Positions 56,315 through 64,000 of a stretch of 64,000 nucleotides of DNA are shown here, piece by piece (the first letter of the stretch is position 1; each line of letters opens with the position of its first letter). The translations under genes were made by a program, and so were the position numbers. This DNA is from Gp6-AA40 sp036274155. GTDB taxonomy: Bacteria; Acidobacteriota; Vicinamibacteria; Vicinamibacterales; UBA2999. The notes under the pieces are model-generated. The model was given only the letters and a program-made list of their open reading frames with translations. It did not search any database and had not been told where the DNA came from. The stretch covers positions 1-64,000 of the forward strand of contig DASUGH010000103.1 in NCBI GenBank assembly GCA_036274155.1. The letters are read 5' to 3'.

Positions 56315-58705
56315 TCACCGCGTCTGCAGCACGGCGGCGGCGCCTCCGTAGACGACGGCGCTCACGAGCAGCGTGATCGAGAATCCCCAGTTCATGGCGA
56401 TGAACACGGCGAGCGTGGCGCCGATCACAGAGAAGGCGCCGTTCAAGCCCCAGCCCCAGGCCACCATGTCAGGCTGATGCCGCGCGAGCAGGCGCATGCC
56501 GCCGGGCAGCGGCATCCCGAGCAGCACGCCGATCGGGACGAGCACCGCCGCCGCCGCGAGGATGCGCGCGGCGAGCGGCCAGGGAATCATGAAATCGATC
56601 AGGCGCGCGAGTCCGAGCGCCACGAGGATGGCGGCCGCCGCCACAGCGAGCACGGCTCGGACCGTCGTCCGCCGCACCCGGTCGTCCGGTATCTTGCGTC
56701 CGAGAAGGCTGCCGAGCCCGGTGCCAAGCAGCAGCGAAAACAGCGTCACGGTGAGTGAATAGACAGGGTGCCCGAGGAGGAGGACGAATCGCTGGAGCAG
56801 TGCGACCTCGATCAGCATGAAGCCGGCGCCGAGCGCTCCGAAATAGGCCAGCCAGGCTGCCCATCCGGCTCCCGGCCTGCCGCCATCCAGCAGGAGAGGC
56901 CCGACGATGAAGAGCAGCACGAGGGTTGCAGAGATGCCGAGCAGAGTCAGCAGCGCGCTCAGGCCGTTGCCAAAGAGCATCGAGCGTCCGAAAGCCACCT
57001 GAAACTGATCCCGCAGCCGCGTCGTGTGAAAGAAGAAGGGCCGGTCGTCGGTCGTCGGCCGGATGTCCACCCGGTAGCCGGCGATGAAGTGCTCCCGATC
57101 GGGAGCGAGGATCAGCCTCTGGTAGTCGCGAGGCGACGTTCCATTGCGCACCATCTCGACCGGCACGTCGCCGTCGTCTGCGGGGGTGACGCCCGGAGCG
57201 TAGAGAAGCTGGAAGCCGAGGCGCGTCGAGAGATCCCTGAGCGCCTGTGCCTCGTGGGTCGAAAACGGCGTCTTCTTGAGGAGGAACGTCGCGACCCGGC
57301 CGTGGCGCACGATGGCGAGGTGACGTGCAGCGTCGAGGCCGCGTGCGGCGCAGGCGTCCTGCGCAAGCGTGACGAGCCTGAGACCATCGAAGACCCAGCG
57401 TGTGATCGTCAGGACACCGTTGCTGGTGAGATGGTCCAGGTACTCGCCGAACGCCTCCGTGGTGTAGAGCGAATTCTCGCTCAGGGTGTACGCGCCGGCG
57501 GCGGTTGCCGCCCAGGTGTCGACCAGCGAGGCTTGAATCACGTCGTACCGATCCCGGCTGCGGCGGACGAAGTTCCGCCCGTCGGCCACGTGAATCGAGA
57601 CGCGGGGATGCGCATACACCTCGCCCGAGTATTCCCTGAAGCTGCCCATCATCACGTCGTGCGCGATGATCGGGTTGATCTCCACGCCGTCGACATGCTG
57701 CGCTCCGAACTCGAGCGCTGAAACGATGTCGCGTCCGCCCCCCGGACCGATCACCAGCGAGGTGAACCCGCCCGGCGATTGTTCGACGAGGGAGTACGCG
57801 AGGGCGGTCAACTCGTAACGGAGATAGGGCGCTCCGGTGGTTCCCGCGGTCCCCTTCAGGATTGGCGTCGAGGCCGCCGAGTCGATGTCCATGAAGAGCG
57901 AATCGCCGCGGGCGCCGGTAAACGCGGGGCTGAGCGACCAGTCGCCGTGGGCGCGGTCGTAGACCGCGACTCGGGAGAACGAGTTCCACTTGCTGAAGAG
58001 GATGCGGTCGCCTTCGTGCCCCTTCGTGTCTACCACGTCGAACGGGGTGTATCCGCCGATTCGCGCGCCGATCGGCAGACAGACCAGCACGCAGGCGGCG
58101 GCTGTCGTCCCTGGACGGCGGTGGGCCGGGGCGAAGGCGACGGCGGCCAGCAGCGCCAGGGCAGCTGCTGTCAGCACGCCGCCTGGCGCGCCGAGCGTGT
58201 CGAGCAGCGGGATGAGGGCCACACACCCCGCGGCGGCTCCGAGCAGGTCTGCCGCATAGAGGAGATTGATGCGCGAGGACAGCCGTGAGAAGGCCAGCGA
58301 GACGACGCTGCCGCCGGTGAAGAACGGCATGGCGGCGAGCGCGTAGATGGCCAGCATACGCACCAGGTTTTCGGGCGAGTAGTTGAGCCCGACGCGCAGA
58401 TGGACGAGGCCGCCAAGGGCGGCGACCGTCGAGACGGCGTGAACCAGGGCCAGCACTGCGAGCAGTGGCCGCGTGTCGATACGCTCCAGGCGCCGTCGCA
58501 TGACGTAGACGAACACACCGCTCGCGCTCAGGCCGAAGAGGGCGATCGAGATCGCCAGGAACGCGAAGTGGTAGTACATCGTGACCGAGAAGATGCGCGT
58601 CAGCGCCAGCTCGGTCATGAGCAGCGCGGCTGAGACCGCGAACACGCCGGCCACGATGGAGCGGTCGACCTTCGGGAAGACGGGAGCGTCTGCGCGTTGG
58701 ACCAT
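56315..58705 (-). CDS. Polytopic membrane protein with spermidine-synthase-like domain
   Basis: The 796-residue protein has about six membrane helices in the first 210 residues, a soluble spermine/spermidine-synthase-like Rossmann domain (about 310-480), then six or seven more helices at the C-terminus (from about 580). The soluble part shows LVIGPGGGRDIVSALEFGAQHVDGVEINP and VHVADGRNFVRRSRDRYDVIQASLVDTWAATAAGAYTLSENSLYT, the nucleotide-binding loop and acidic residues of aminopropyltransferases. Such fused proteins are common in Acidobacteria and Deltaproteobacteria but their reaction is unknown. ATG 9 nt after a TAGACT box. Confidence 0.88.
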   Translation of the reverse strand: MVQRADAPVFPKVDRSIVAGVFAVSAALLMTELALTRIFSVTMYYHFAFLAISIALFGLSASGVFVYVMRRRLERIDTRPLLAVLALVHAVSTVAALGGLVHLRVGLNYSPENLVRMLAIYALAAMPFFTGGSVVSLAFSRLSSRINLLYAADLLGAAAGCVALIPLLDTLGAPGGVLTAAALALLAAVAFAPAHRRPGTTAAACVLVCLPIGARIGGYTPFDVVDTKGHEGDRILFSKWNSFSRVAVYDRAHGDWSLSPAFTGARGDSLFMDIDSAASTPILKGTAGTTGAPYLRYELTALAYSLVEQSPGGFTSLVIGPGGGRDIVSALEFGAQHVDGVEINPIIAHDVMMGSFREYSGEVYAHPRVSIHVADGRNFVRRSRDRYDVIQASLVDTWAATAAGAYTLSENSLYTTEAFGEYLDHLTSNGVLTITRWVFDGLRLVTLAQDACAARGLDAARHLAIVRHGRVATFLLKKTPFSTHEAQALRDLSTRLGFQLLYAPGVTPADDGDVPVEMVRNGTSPRDYQRLILAPDREHFIAGYRVDIRPTTDDRPFFFHTTRLRDQFQVAFGRSMLFGNGLSALLTLLGISATLVLLFIVGPLLLDGGRPGAGWAAWLAYFGALGAGFMLIEVALLQRFVLLLGHPVYSLTVTLFSLLLGTGLGSLLGRKIPDDRVRRTTVRAVLAVAAAAILVALGLARLIDFMIPWPLAARILAAAAVLVPIGVLLGMPLPGGMRLLARHQPDMVAWGWGLNGAFSVIGATLAVFIAMNWGFSITLLVSAVVYGGAAAVLQTR

Positions 58706-58714
58706 GTGTTTTGC

Positions 58715-58720
58715 AGTCTA
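58715..58720 (-). promoter_or_regulatory. -10 box for leaderless membrane-protein message
   Basis: Minus-strand TAGACT ends 9 nt before the ATG at 58705; the spacer GCAAAACAC has no Shine-Dalgarno. Confidence 0.45.
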
Positions 58721-58916
58721 CCTGCGGCGCCGCCAAACTACGTACATCGAGCGCATTGGCACTCAATCGAGAGCAAGGCGAAGTCTGGCGACGCCCGGAC
58801 TTTAGGAGCGCTGCCGGCAGGCGGGGCCCCCAGGCTCGAGCGTAATCAGTGAAGGTTCTGCGCAGATTTGGAGGAATACCGTTTGCAGCCCGCCGATCCA
58901 TCGCGAGGAGGCTGCC

Positions 58917-59924
58917 GTGAAATGCCTGTGCCTGATGCTTGCCGGTGTGCTGATGACAGCCGAGGCTCGCGGCCAGGCGACGGAACCCGCGACTGATGGT
59001 GGGGGCGCTACGTCGGCCGTGGGTGCGGCGAGTCCTGGCGCAGGTCCGGTCTTCCGCAGCGGCGTCGATCTCGTCGCCCTCAACGTCGTAGTCACCGACA
59101 CCAAGCAGAAGTTCGTGAACGGGCTTCTGCTCGGCGACTTTTCCGTGTTCGAAGACGGCGTCCGTCAGGATGTGTCGTTCTTCGCCGCAAGTAACGTCCC
59201 GCTGGACCTGGCCATCCTGCTCGACACCTCAGCCAGCATGGCCGAGAAGATGCCGATAGTACGGCAGGCGGCAACCGGTTTCCTCGGCACGCTGCGTCAG
59301 GGCGACCGGGTGATGGTGGTGGATATCAAGGACGTCACTCACGTCCTGCAGCCGCTTGGGCCAGATGTCGTCGCCGCGCATACCGCCATTCAGGAAGCCA
59401 AGGCGAGCGGTGGGACCAGCCTGTACAACGCCCTCTACATGACGTTGAAGGAACTGTCGAAGGGACGCGGGGCCGGCCGCGAAATCCGGCGGCAGGCTAT
59501 CGTCGTTCTCTCGGACGGTGTGGATACGTCCAGCGTCGTGAGCTTCGACGATCTGCTGGACGTGGCAAAGGATTCGGGCATCGCGACGTACACGATCACT
59601 CTCAGGTCGCCGGCGAGCGCCGCGTTTGCGTCGGCGAACATCGGCCGGATGTTCGATGAGCCGGAGTTCGCGATGAAGTCGCTGGCCCAGGAGACTGGAG
59701 CTCGTTCGTTCTTTCCGACCGACATTCATCAGCTGAAGGACGTGTACGGCTCGATTGCCACCGAGCTCGCCAACCAGTACGCCATCGGCTACATGCCGAA
59801 GAATCTGAGGACGGACGGTGTTTTCCGCCGGATCATGGTGCGCGTCTCGGAGCGTCCCGACGTACGCACACGAACCCGGTCCGGCTACACCCCGCCGCGA
59901 GCCCGAACAAGACCGCTCGAATAG
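58917..59924 (+). CDS. Secreted VWFA-related Acidobacterial domain protein, short form
   Basis: The 335-residue protein has a weak signal peptide (CLMLAGVLMTAEARG), a short Gly/Ala linker, then the family's lead-in FRSGVDLVALNVVVTDTKQKFVNGLLLGDFSVFEDGVRQ. It keeps the metal-ion-dependent adhesion site DTSASM (near residue 102), a Thr in SGGTSLYNAL and Asp in VLSDGVDTSS, so the MIDAS looks intact, unlike the longer paralogue at 16795. It ends with NQYAIGYMPKN and a short basic tail. Function unknown; an extracytoplasmic binding role is inferred. Confidence 0.9.
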   Translation: MKCLCLMLAGVLMTAEARGQATEPATDGGGATSAVGAASPGAGPVFRSGVDLVALNVVVTDTKQKFVNGLLLGDFSVFEDGVRQDVSFFAASNVPLDLAILLDTSASMAEKMPIVRQAATGFLGTLRQGDRVMVVDIKDVTHVLQPLGPDVVAAHTAIQEAKASGGTSLYNALYMTLKELSKGRGAGREIRRQAIVVLSDGVDTSSVVSFDDLLDVAKDSGIATYTITLRSPASAAFASANIGRMFDEPEFAMKSLAQETGARSFFPTDIHQLKDVYGSIATELANQYAIGYMPKNLRTDGVFRRIMVRVSERPDVRTRTRSGYTPPRARTRPLE

Positions 59925-59992
59925 CTGCACCGATTCGCGGAGCGACCGGCCACTCTCACGCCAGGCCTCTGTTCGACGCTACACTAACGGGA

Positions 59993-60022
59993 ATGTCCGA
60001 CCAGGCGTCGAAGCGCTCGTGA
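59993..60022 (+). CDS. Nine-codon leader ORF
   Basis: ATG 59993 lies 7 nt after TACACT (59980-59985) and encodes only MSDQASKRS before a TGA that overlaps the GTG of the next gene (GTGA). It could be a translated leader coupled to that gene, or the true N-terminus separated by a sequencing frameshift. Confidence 0.4.
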   Translation: MSDQASKRS

Positions 60023-60411
60023 CCGCCAAACCAGCGTCGCGACCTGACTTCACCCGGATTGCGTTGATACTCGCCGCCGCCTGGGCGCTCCCGGGGGCCG
60101 GTCATTTGTGGCTGGGCCGGCGGCAGAAGGGTCTGATTTTCCTCGTCACCCTGCTGCTCATGTTCGTCTTCGGGCTCTGGCTCGAGGGGCGGCTGTTTCC
60201 GTTCGAGTTGAAGCAGCCGCTCGTCGCGCTCATGGCGCTTGCCGACCTCGGACTGGGGCTGCCGTATCTGATTACGAGGGCGCTCGGGGCCGGCGGCGGA
60301 CGAGTGGTCGCTGTGACTTATGAGTACGGCAACACCTTCATGATCGTCGCCGGGCTGCTGAACGTGCTGGTGATGCTCGACGCGGTCGACGTCGCCGAAG
60401 GGCGGAAATGA
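60019..60411 (+). CDS. Small polytopic membrane protein
   Basis: About 130 residues with four hydrophobic segments. The first reads IALILAAAWALPGAGHLWLGRRQKGLIFLV, the pattern PGxGHxWxGxxxxG found in TM2/DUF5683-type small membrane proteins of unknown function. The following segments are LLLMFVFGLWLEG, LVALMALADLGLGLPYLI, and FMIVAGLLNVLVMLDAVDVA. GTG 60019 overlaps the stop of a nine-codon leader; the next small membrane gene overlaps its own stop (ATGA), so the trio is a tight unit. Confidence 0.7.
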   Translation: MTAKPASRPDFTRIALILAAAWALPGAGHLWLGRRQKGLIFLVTLLLMFVFGLWLEGRLFPFELKQPLVALMALADLGLGLPYLITRALGAGGGRVVAVTYEYGNTFMIVAGLLNVLVMLDAVDVAEGRK

Positions 60412-60581
60412 CGAGCCATCTCGGTCTCATGGTCCTGTTTTCGCTGAGTGTCTCAATCGTATTCGCGACGCTGCAGCGCGACGCGCCCCGTGAACAATTC
60501 CTTCTTGCCGCGCGTCTGCTCGGCGGCTTCCTTGGTGCCGGAATACTGATCGGGTGGGTGCTCTACTTTCTGCCGCTCTAA
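60408..60581 (+). CDS. 57-residue membrane protein
   Basis: ATG 60408 overlaps the previous stop as ATGA. The product has two hydrophobic helices (residues 3-22, SHLGLMVLFSLSVSIVFATL, and 37-57, ending IGWVLYFLPL) separated by a short charged turn (QRDAPREQ). No family recognised. The overlap and hydrophobic content argue that it is real and may form a complex with the preceding membrane protein. Confidence 0.65.
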   Translation: MTSHLGLMVLFSLSVSIVFATLQRDAPREQFLLAARLLGGFLGAGILIGWVLYFLPL

Positions 60582-60627
60582 CAGGCCTGCTGATTCGTAT
60601 CGGGCCTGTGAGCACCGGGAAATTCGA

Positions 60628-60654
60628 CACAGAGGCACAAAGGACACCGAGAAG
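60628..60654. repeat. One-armed array remnant
   Basis: CACAGAGG, CACAAAGG, ACACCGAG: three degenerate 8-nt words with no complementary arm. It lies upstream of the enoyl-CoA hydratase gene, whose likely -10 (TATACT, 60670-60675) is 13 nt before the ATG. Confidence 0.5.
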
Positions 60655-60688
60655 ACCGTGACTCGTCGGTATACTTCCTGTCGCACCG

Positions 60689-61468
60689 ATGTTTGACAAC
60701 CTGCTGCTGACGCGCGAGGGCGCCGTCGCGGTCGCGACCATCAACCGTCCTCAGGTCCTCAACGCCCTAGACACCAAGACGCTCCACGAGCTGCGCCGCC
60801 TCACGGCGGAGTTGGCAGACGATGCTCGCGTCCGCTCGGTGATCGTCACGGGGACTGGAAACAAGGCATTTGTCGCTGGCGCCGACATCCGCGAGCTCGC
60901 TGCCCTCAGCCCGGCCGCCGCGCGGGAGCACGCCCGGCTCGGGCAGCAGGTGTGCGATCAGATCGAGCGCATGGGCAAGCCGGTGATCGCCGCCTTGAAC
61001 GGCTTTGCGCTCGGCGGCGGGTGTGAGCTGGCGATGGCCTGCACCCTGCGGGTAGCGGCCGACACCGCACGGCTCGGACAGCCGGAAGTGAACCTTGGCC
61101 TCATACCGGGTTTCGGCGGCACGCAGCGATTGACCCGCCTGGTTGGCACTGGCGTGGCGCTCGACCTCATGCTCACGGGACGTCAGGTCGGCGCCGAAGA
61201 AGCACTGCGCATCGGCCTCGTCAACCGCGTCGTTCCGGCGGAATCGCTGATGACGGCGGCACGAACGCTTGCCGACGACCTCGCGGCGCGCGCGCCGCTG
61301 GCGATGCGATACATCATCGACGCTGTACACCGTGGACTCGACGGCAGCCTCGACGACGCCCAGACGCTCGAGGCGTCGCTCTTCGGCCTCGCCGCGTCGA
61401 CTGCCGACATGCGCGAAGGCACGCGGGCGTTTCTCGAGAAGCGCAAGCCGGCATTCACAGGGGAGTGA
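60689..61468 (+). CDS. Enoyl-CoA hydratase/isomerase family protein
   Basis: The 259-residue crotonase-fold enzyme hydrates 2-enoyl-CoA in beta-oxidation. The oxyanion-hole segments are KAFVAGADIRELA and GFALGGGCELAMACTLRVA. Both catalytic acids of hydratases are kept: the Glu in GGCELA and the Glu in LGQPEVNLGLIPGFGGTQRL. It complements the acyl-CoA dehydrogenases of the window. No adjacent 3-hydroxyacyl-CoA dehydrogenase is seen. Confidence 0.95.
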   Translation: MFDNLLLTREGAVAVATINRPQVLNALDTKTLHELRRLTAELADDARVRSVIVTGTGNKAFVAGADIRELAALSPAAAREHARLGQQVCDQIERMGKPVIAALNGFALGGGCELAMACTLRVAADTARLGQPEVNLGLIPGFGGTQRLTRLVGTGVALDLMLTGRQVGAEEALRIGLVNRVVPAESLMTAARTLADDLAARAPLAMRYIIDAVHRGLDGSLDDAQTLEASLFGLAASTADMREGTRAFLEKRKPAFTGE

Positions 61469-61488
61469 CAGGTCGATGAAACACGCGT

Positions 61489-61597
61489 CAGTGCCCGATG
61501 CAGAATGCTCAATGCTCGATGTCGAACGATGACGAAGACTGAATTGGGGCGATTCCTGGTCATCGGGCATTGGGCATCGGGCATTGGGCATTTCACG
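61489..61597. repeat. Inverted heptamer array (GGGCATT type)
   Basis: Left arm 61489-61530 has 7-nt words CGATGCA, GAATGCT, CAATGCT, CGATGTC. Right arm 61560-61597 has GGGCATT/GGGCATC five times in perfect 7-nt register. The arms are complementary overall with a loop of about 30 nt. It lies between enoyl-CoA hydratase and ribH. Confidence 0.88.
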
Positions 61598-61651
61598 TTG
61601 CCAGCCGTTTCAGCAACCTGGTAGAGCTCCCCCGGACGAGGCCAGACGCGA

Positions 61652-62125
61652 GTGGAGATAGCAGGTTCGAGTTCAGCGGCCGGATGCCGGTTCGCAGTCA
61701 TCGTGTCGCGCTTCAATTCGGACATCACCGACGGGTTGTTGCGGGGCGCGCTCTCGGCTTTGCGCGCCGCCCGGGCGGCGGAGGGCGACGTGACCATCGT
61801 GCGCGTCCCGGGTGCGTTCGAGCTGCCGTTGACGGCGCTCCGCCTGGCGGAGACTGGACGTTTCGAGGCGGTGATTGCCCTGGGCTGTCTGATCAAGGGC
61901 GACACGATGCACTTCGAATACATTGCCGAGTCGGTATCGCACGGGCTCATGCAGGTGTCGACTGCGACGGGCGTCCCCGTGGCGTTCGGAGTCCTGACGA
62001 CGCTCAACGAGGACCAGGCGCTGGAGCGCGCCGTGGACGGCCCGGGCAACAAAGGCCAGGAAGCCGCGGCGGCAGCCATCGAGATGGCGACGCTCATGAG
62101 GCAGCTGCCGAAAGGAACGGCGTGA
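61652..62125 (+). CDS. ribH: 6,7-dimethyl-8-ribityllumazine synthase
   Basis: Penultimate step of riboflavin synthesis. The 157-residue protein has CRFAVIVSRFNSDITDGLLRGAL, RVPGAFELP, ALGCLIKGDTMHFEYIAESVSHGLM and FGVLTTLNEDQALERA, all lumazine synthase landmarks. GTG start 61652. The nusB GTG overlaps its stop (GTGA), giving the common ribH-nusB pair. Confidence 0.97.
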   Translation: MEIAGSSSAAGCRFAVIVSRFNSDITDGLLRGALSALRAARAAEGDVTIVRVPGAFELPLTALRLAETGRFEAVIALGCLIKGDTMHFEYIAESVSHGLMQVSTATGVPVAFGVLTTLNEDQALERAVDGPGNKGQEAAAAAIEMATLMRQLPKGTA

Positions 62126-62579
62126 GGCGCGACGGCTCAGGGCACGAGGCGTCTGCCGTGGACCCGCGACATCAGGCCCGGGAGGCCGCGCTGCAGATGT
62201 TGTATCAGTGGGAGGTCGGCCGCCTGTCGATGCTCGAAGTCAGGCAGACCTTCTGGTCGGCCGGCCATGATTCGGCGGCAACGGCGCCGCAGGCGGTGCG
62301 CGACCTCGCCACGCGGCTGGCCGACGGCGTGGCGGCCGAGATCGATCGGCTCGACCCGATGATCGTCGAAGCCGCGGAGCACTGGCGGCTCGAGCGCATG
62401 AATGTCGTCGACCGCCTCATTCTCCGGCTGGCGACGTACGAGATGCTGCACGAGACCGACACGCCGGCGAAAGTCGTGATCAACGAGGCACTCGAACTGG
62501 CCCGCGCGTTCAGCGGCGACGAGGCGGTGCGGTTCATCAACGGCGTGCTCGACGCCATTCGCCGTACTTTGCAACGCGC

Positions 62580-62583
<4 letters not shown>
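62122..62583 (+). CDS. nusB: Transcription antitermination factor NusB
   Basis: All-helical RNA-binding factor for rRNA antitermination. The 153-residue protein shows HQAREAALQMLYQWEVG, then WRLERMNVVDRLILRLATYEML, KVVINEALELARAFSGDEAVRFINGVLDAI. GTG 62122 is chosen because AAAGGA sits 5 nt upstream and the codon overlaps the ribH stop; GTG 62158 is an alternative closer to the usual N-terminus. The lysS ATG overlaps its stop. Confidence 0.95.

Positions 62584-64000
<1,417 letters not shown>

Noticed and set aside
56469..58901. An 810-codon open frame on the same strand as, but in another frame from, the membrane synthase-like gene
   Set aside because: Its product is Arg/Pro/Ala-rich without any domain, while the overlapping frame has clear helices and a Rossmann motif. 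It is a high-GC shadow frame.

Overview
The window is chromosomal DNA from a high-GC bacterium, most likely an Acidobacteriota of the Vicinamibacteria (subdivision 6) type. The main pointers are two secreted proteins of the 'VWFA-related Acidobacterial domain' kind (16795-18921 and 58917-59924), a DnaK-DnaJ-HspR heat-shock operon, a two-gene B12-dependent acyl-CoA mutase, and many dispersed palindromic repeats. The taxonomic call is inference. I see no phage, insertion sequence, CRISPR array, rRNA or tRNA; gene content is ordinary housekeeping on both strands. About 57 protein genes are supported, including a glycosyltransferase cut by the left edge, lysS cut by the right edge, prfB split by a programmed +1 frameshift, a 57-residue membrane gene and a 9-codon leader ORF.

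Layout. 1-7.2 kb: GT2 glycosyltransferase and CDP-alcohol phosphatidyltransferase (-), then uvrC, M50 protease, trpS, scpA, scpB. 7.2-13.5 kb: pseudouridine synthase, hydrolase, cmk, DUF6335 protein with a histone-H1-like tail, rpsA, HU. 13.6-23.4 kb: HIT protein, two acyl-CoA dehydrogenase-fold proteins, a VWFA protein, gdhA, the mutase subunits and a response regulator. 23.5-33 kb: valS, nadC, birA, an unknown, an RNA methyltransferase, a class-I amidotransferase, argS. 33-41.7 kb: V4R and TPR proteins, SPOR protein, lnt, prfB, a small membrane protein, PBP1A. 41.8-48.7 kb: dnaK-dnaJ-hspR, a DnaC-like ATPase, hemW, two unknowns. 49-56.3 kb: acyl-CoA dehydrogenase, meaB, a methylmalonyl-CoA epimerase fused to a metallo-beta-lactamase, mtnP, adenosine-kinase-like PfkB, guaB-like. 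56.3-64 kb: a membrane/spermidine-synthase-like protein, a VWFA protein, small membrane proteins, enoyl-CoA hydratase, ribH-nusB-lysS.

Pathway view. The mutase (20.3-22.4 kb), MeaB and the epimerase fusion (50.1-52.5 kb), with acyl-CoA dehydrogenases and enoyl-CoA hydratase, make a coherent route for odd-chain or branched acyl-CoA and propionyl-CoA breakdown. mtnP, the adenosine-kinase-like gene and the IMPDH/GMP-reductase-family gene form a purine-salvage neighbourhood.

The most unusual signal is not a gene. At least nine loci carry degenerate tandem arrays of 7-nt (sometimes 8-nt) words. In most, the array and its reverse complement flank a short loop, so a long hairpin can form. Every locus has its own word (GGCTCGG, GGCTTTC, GTTCCGG, GGGATTC, GGGCATT, ACGGAGAA and so on). 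They sit in gene junctions, and one lies in frame inside uvrC. Two short palindrome families also recur, one in frame inside an RNA methyltransferase. Separately, about ten genes have a TANNNT box only 4-9 nt before the start codon and no Shine-Dalgarno sequence, which points to frequent leaderless transcription.
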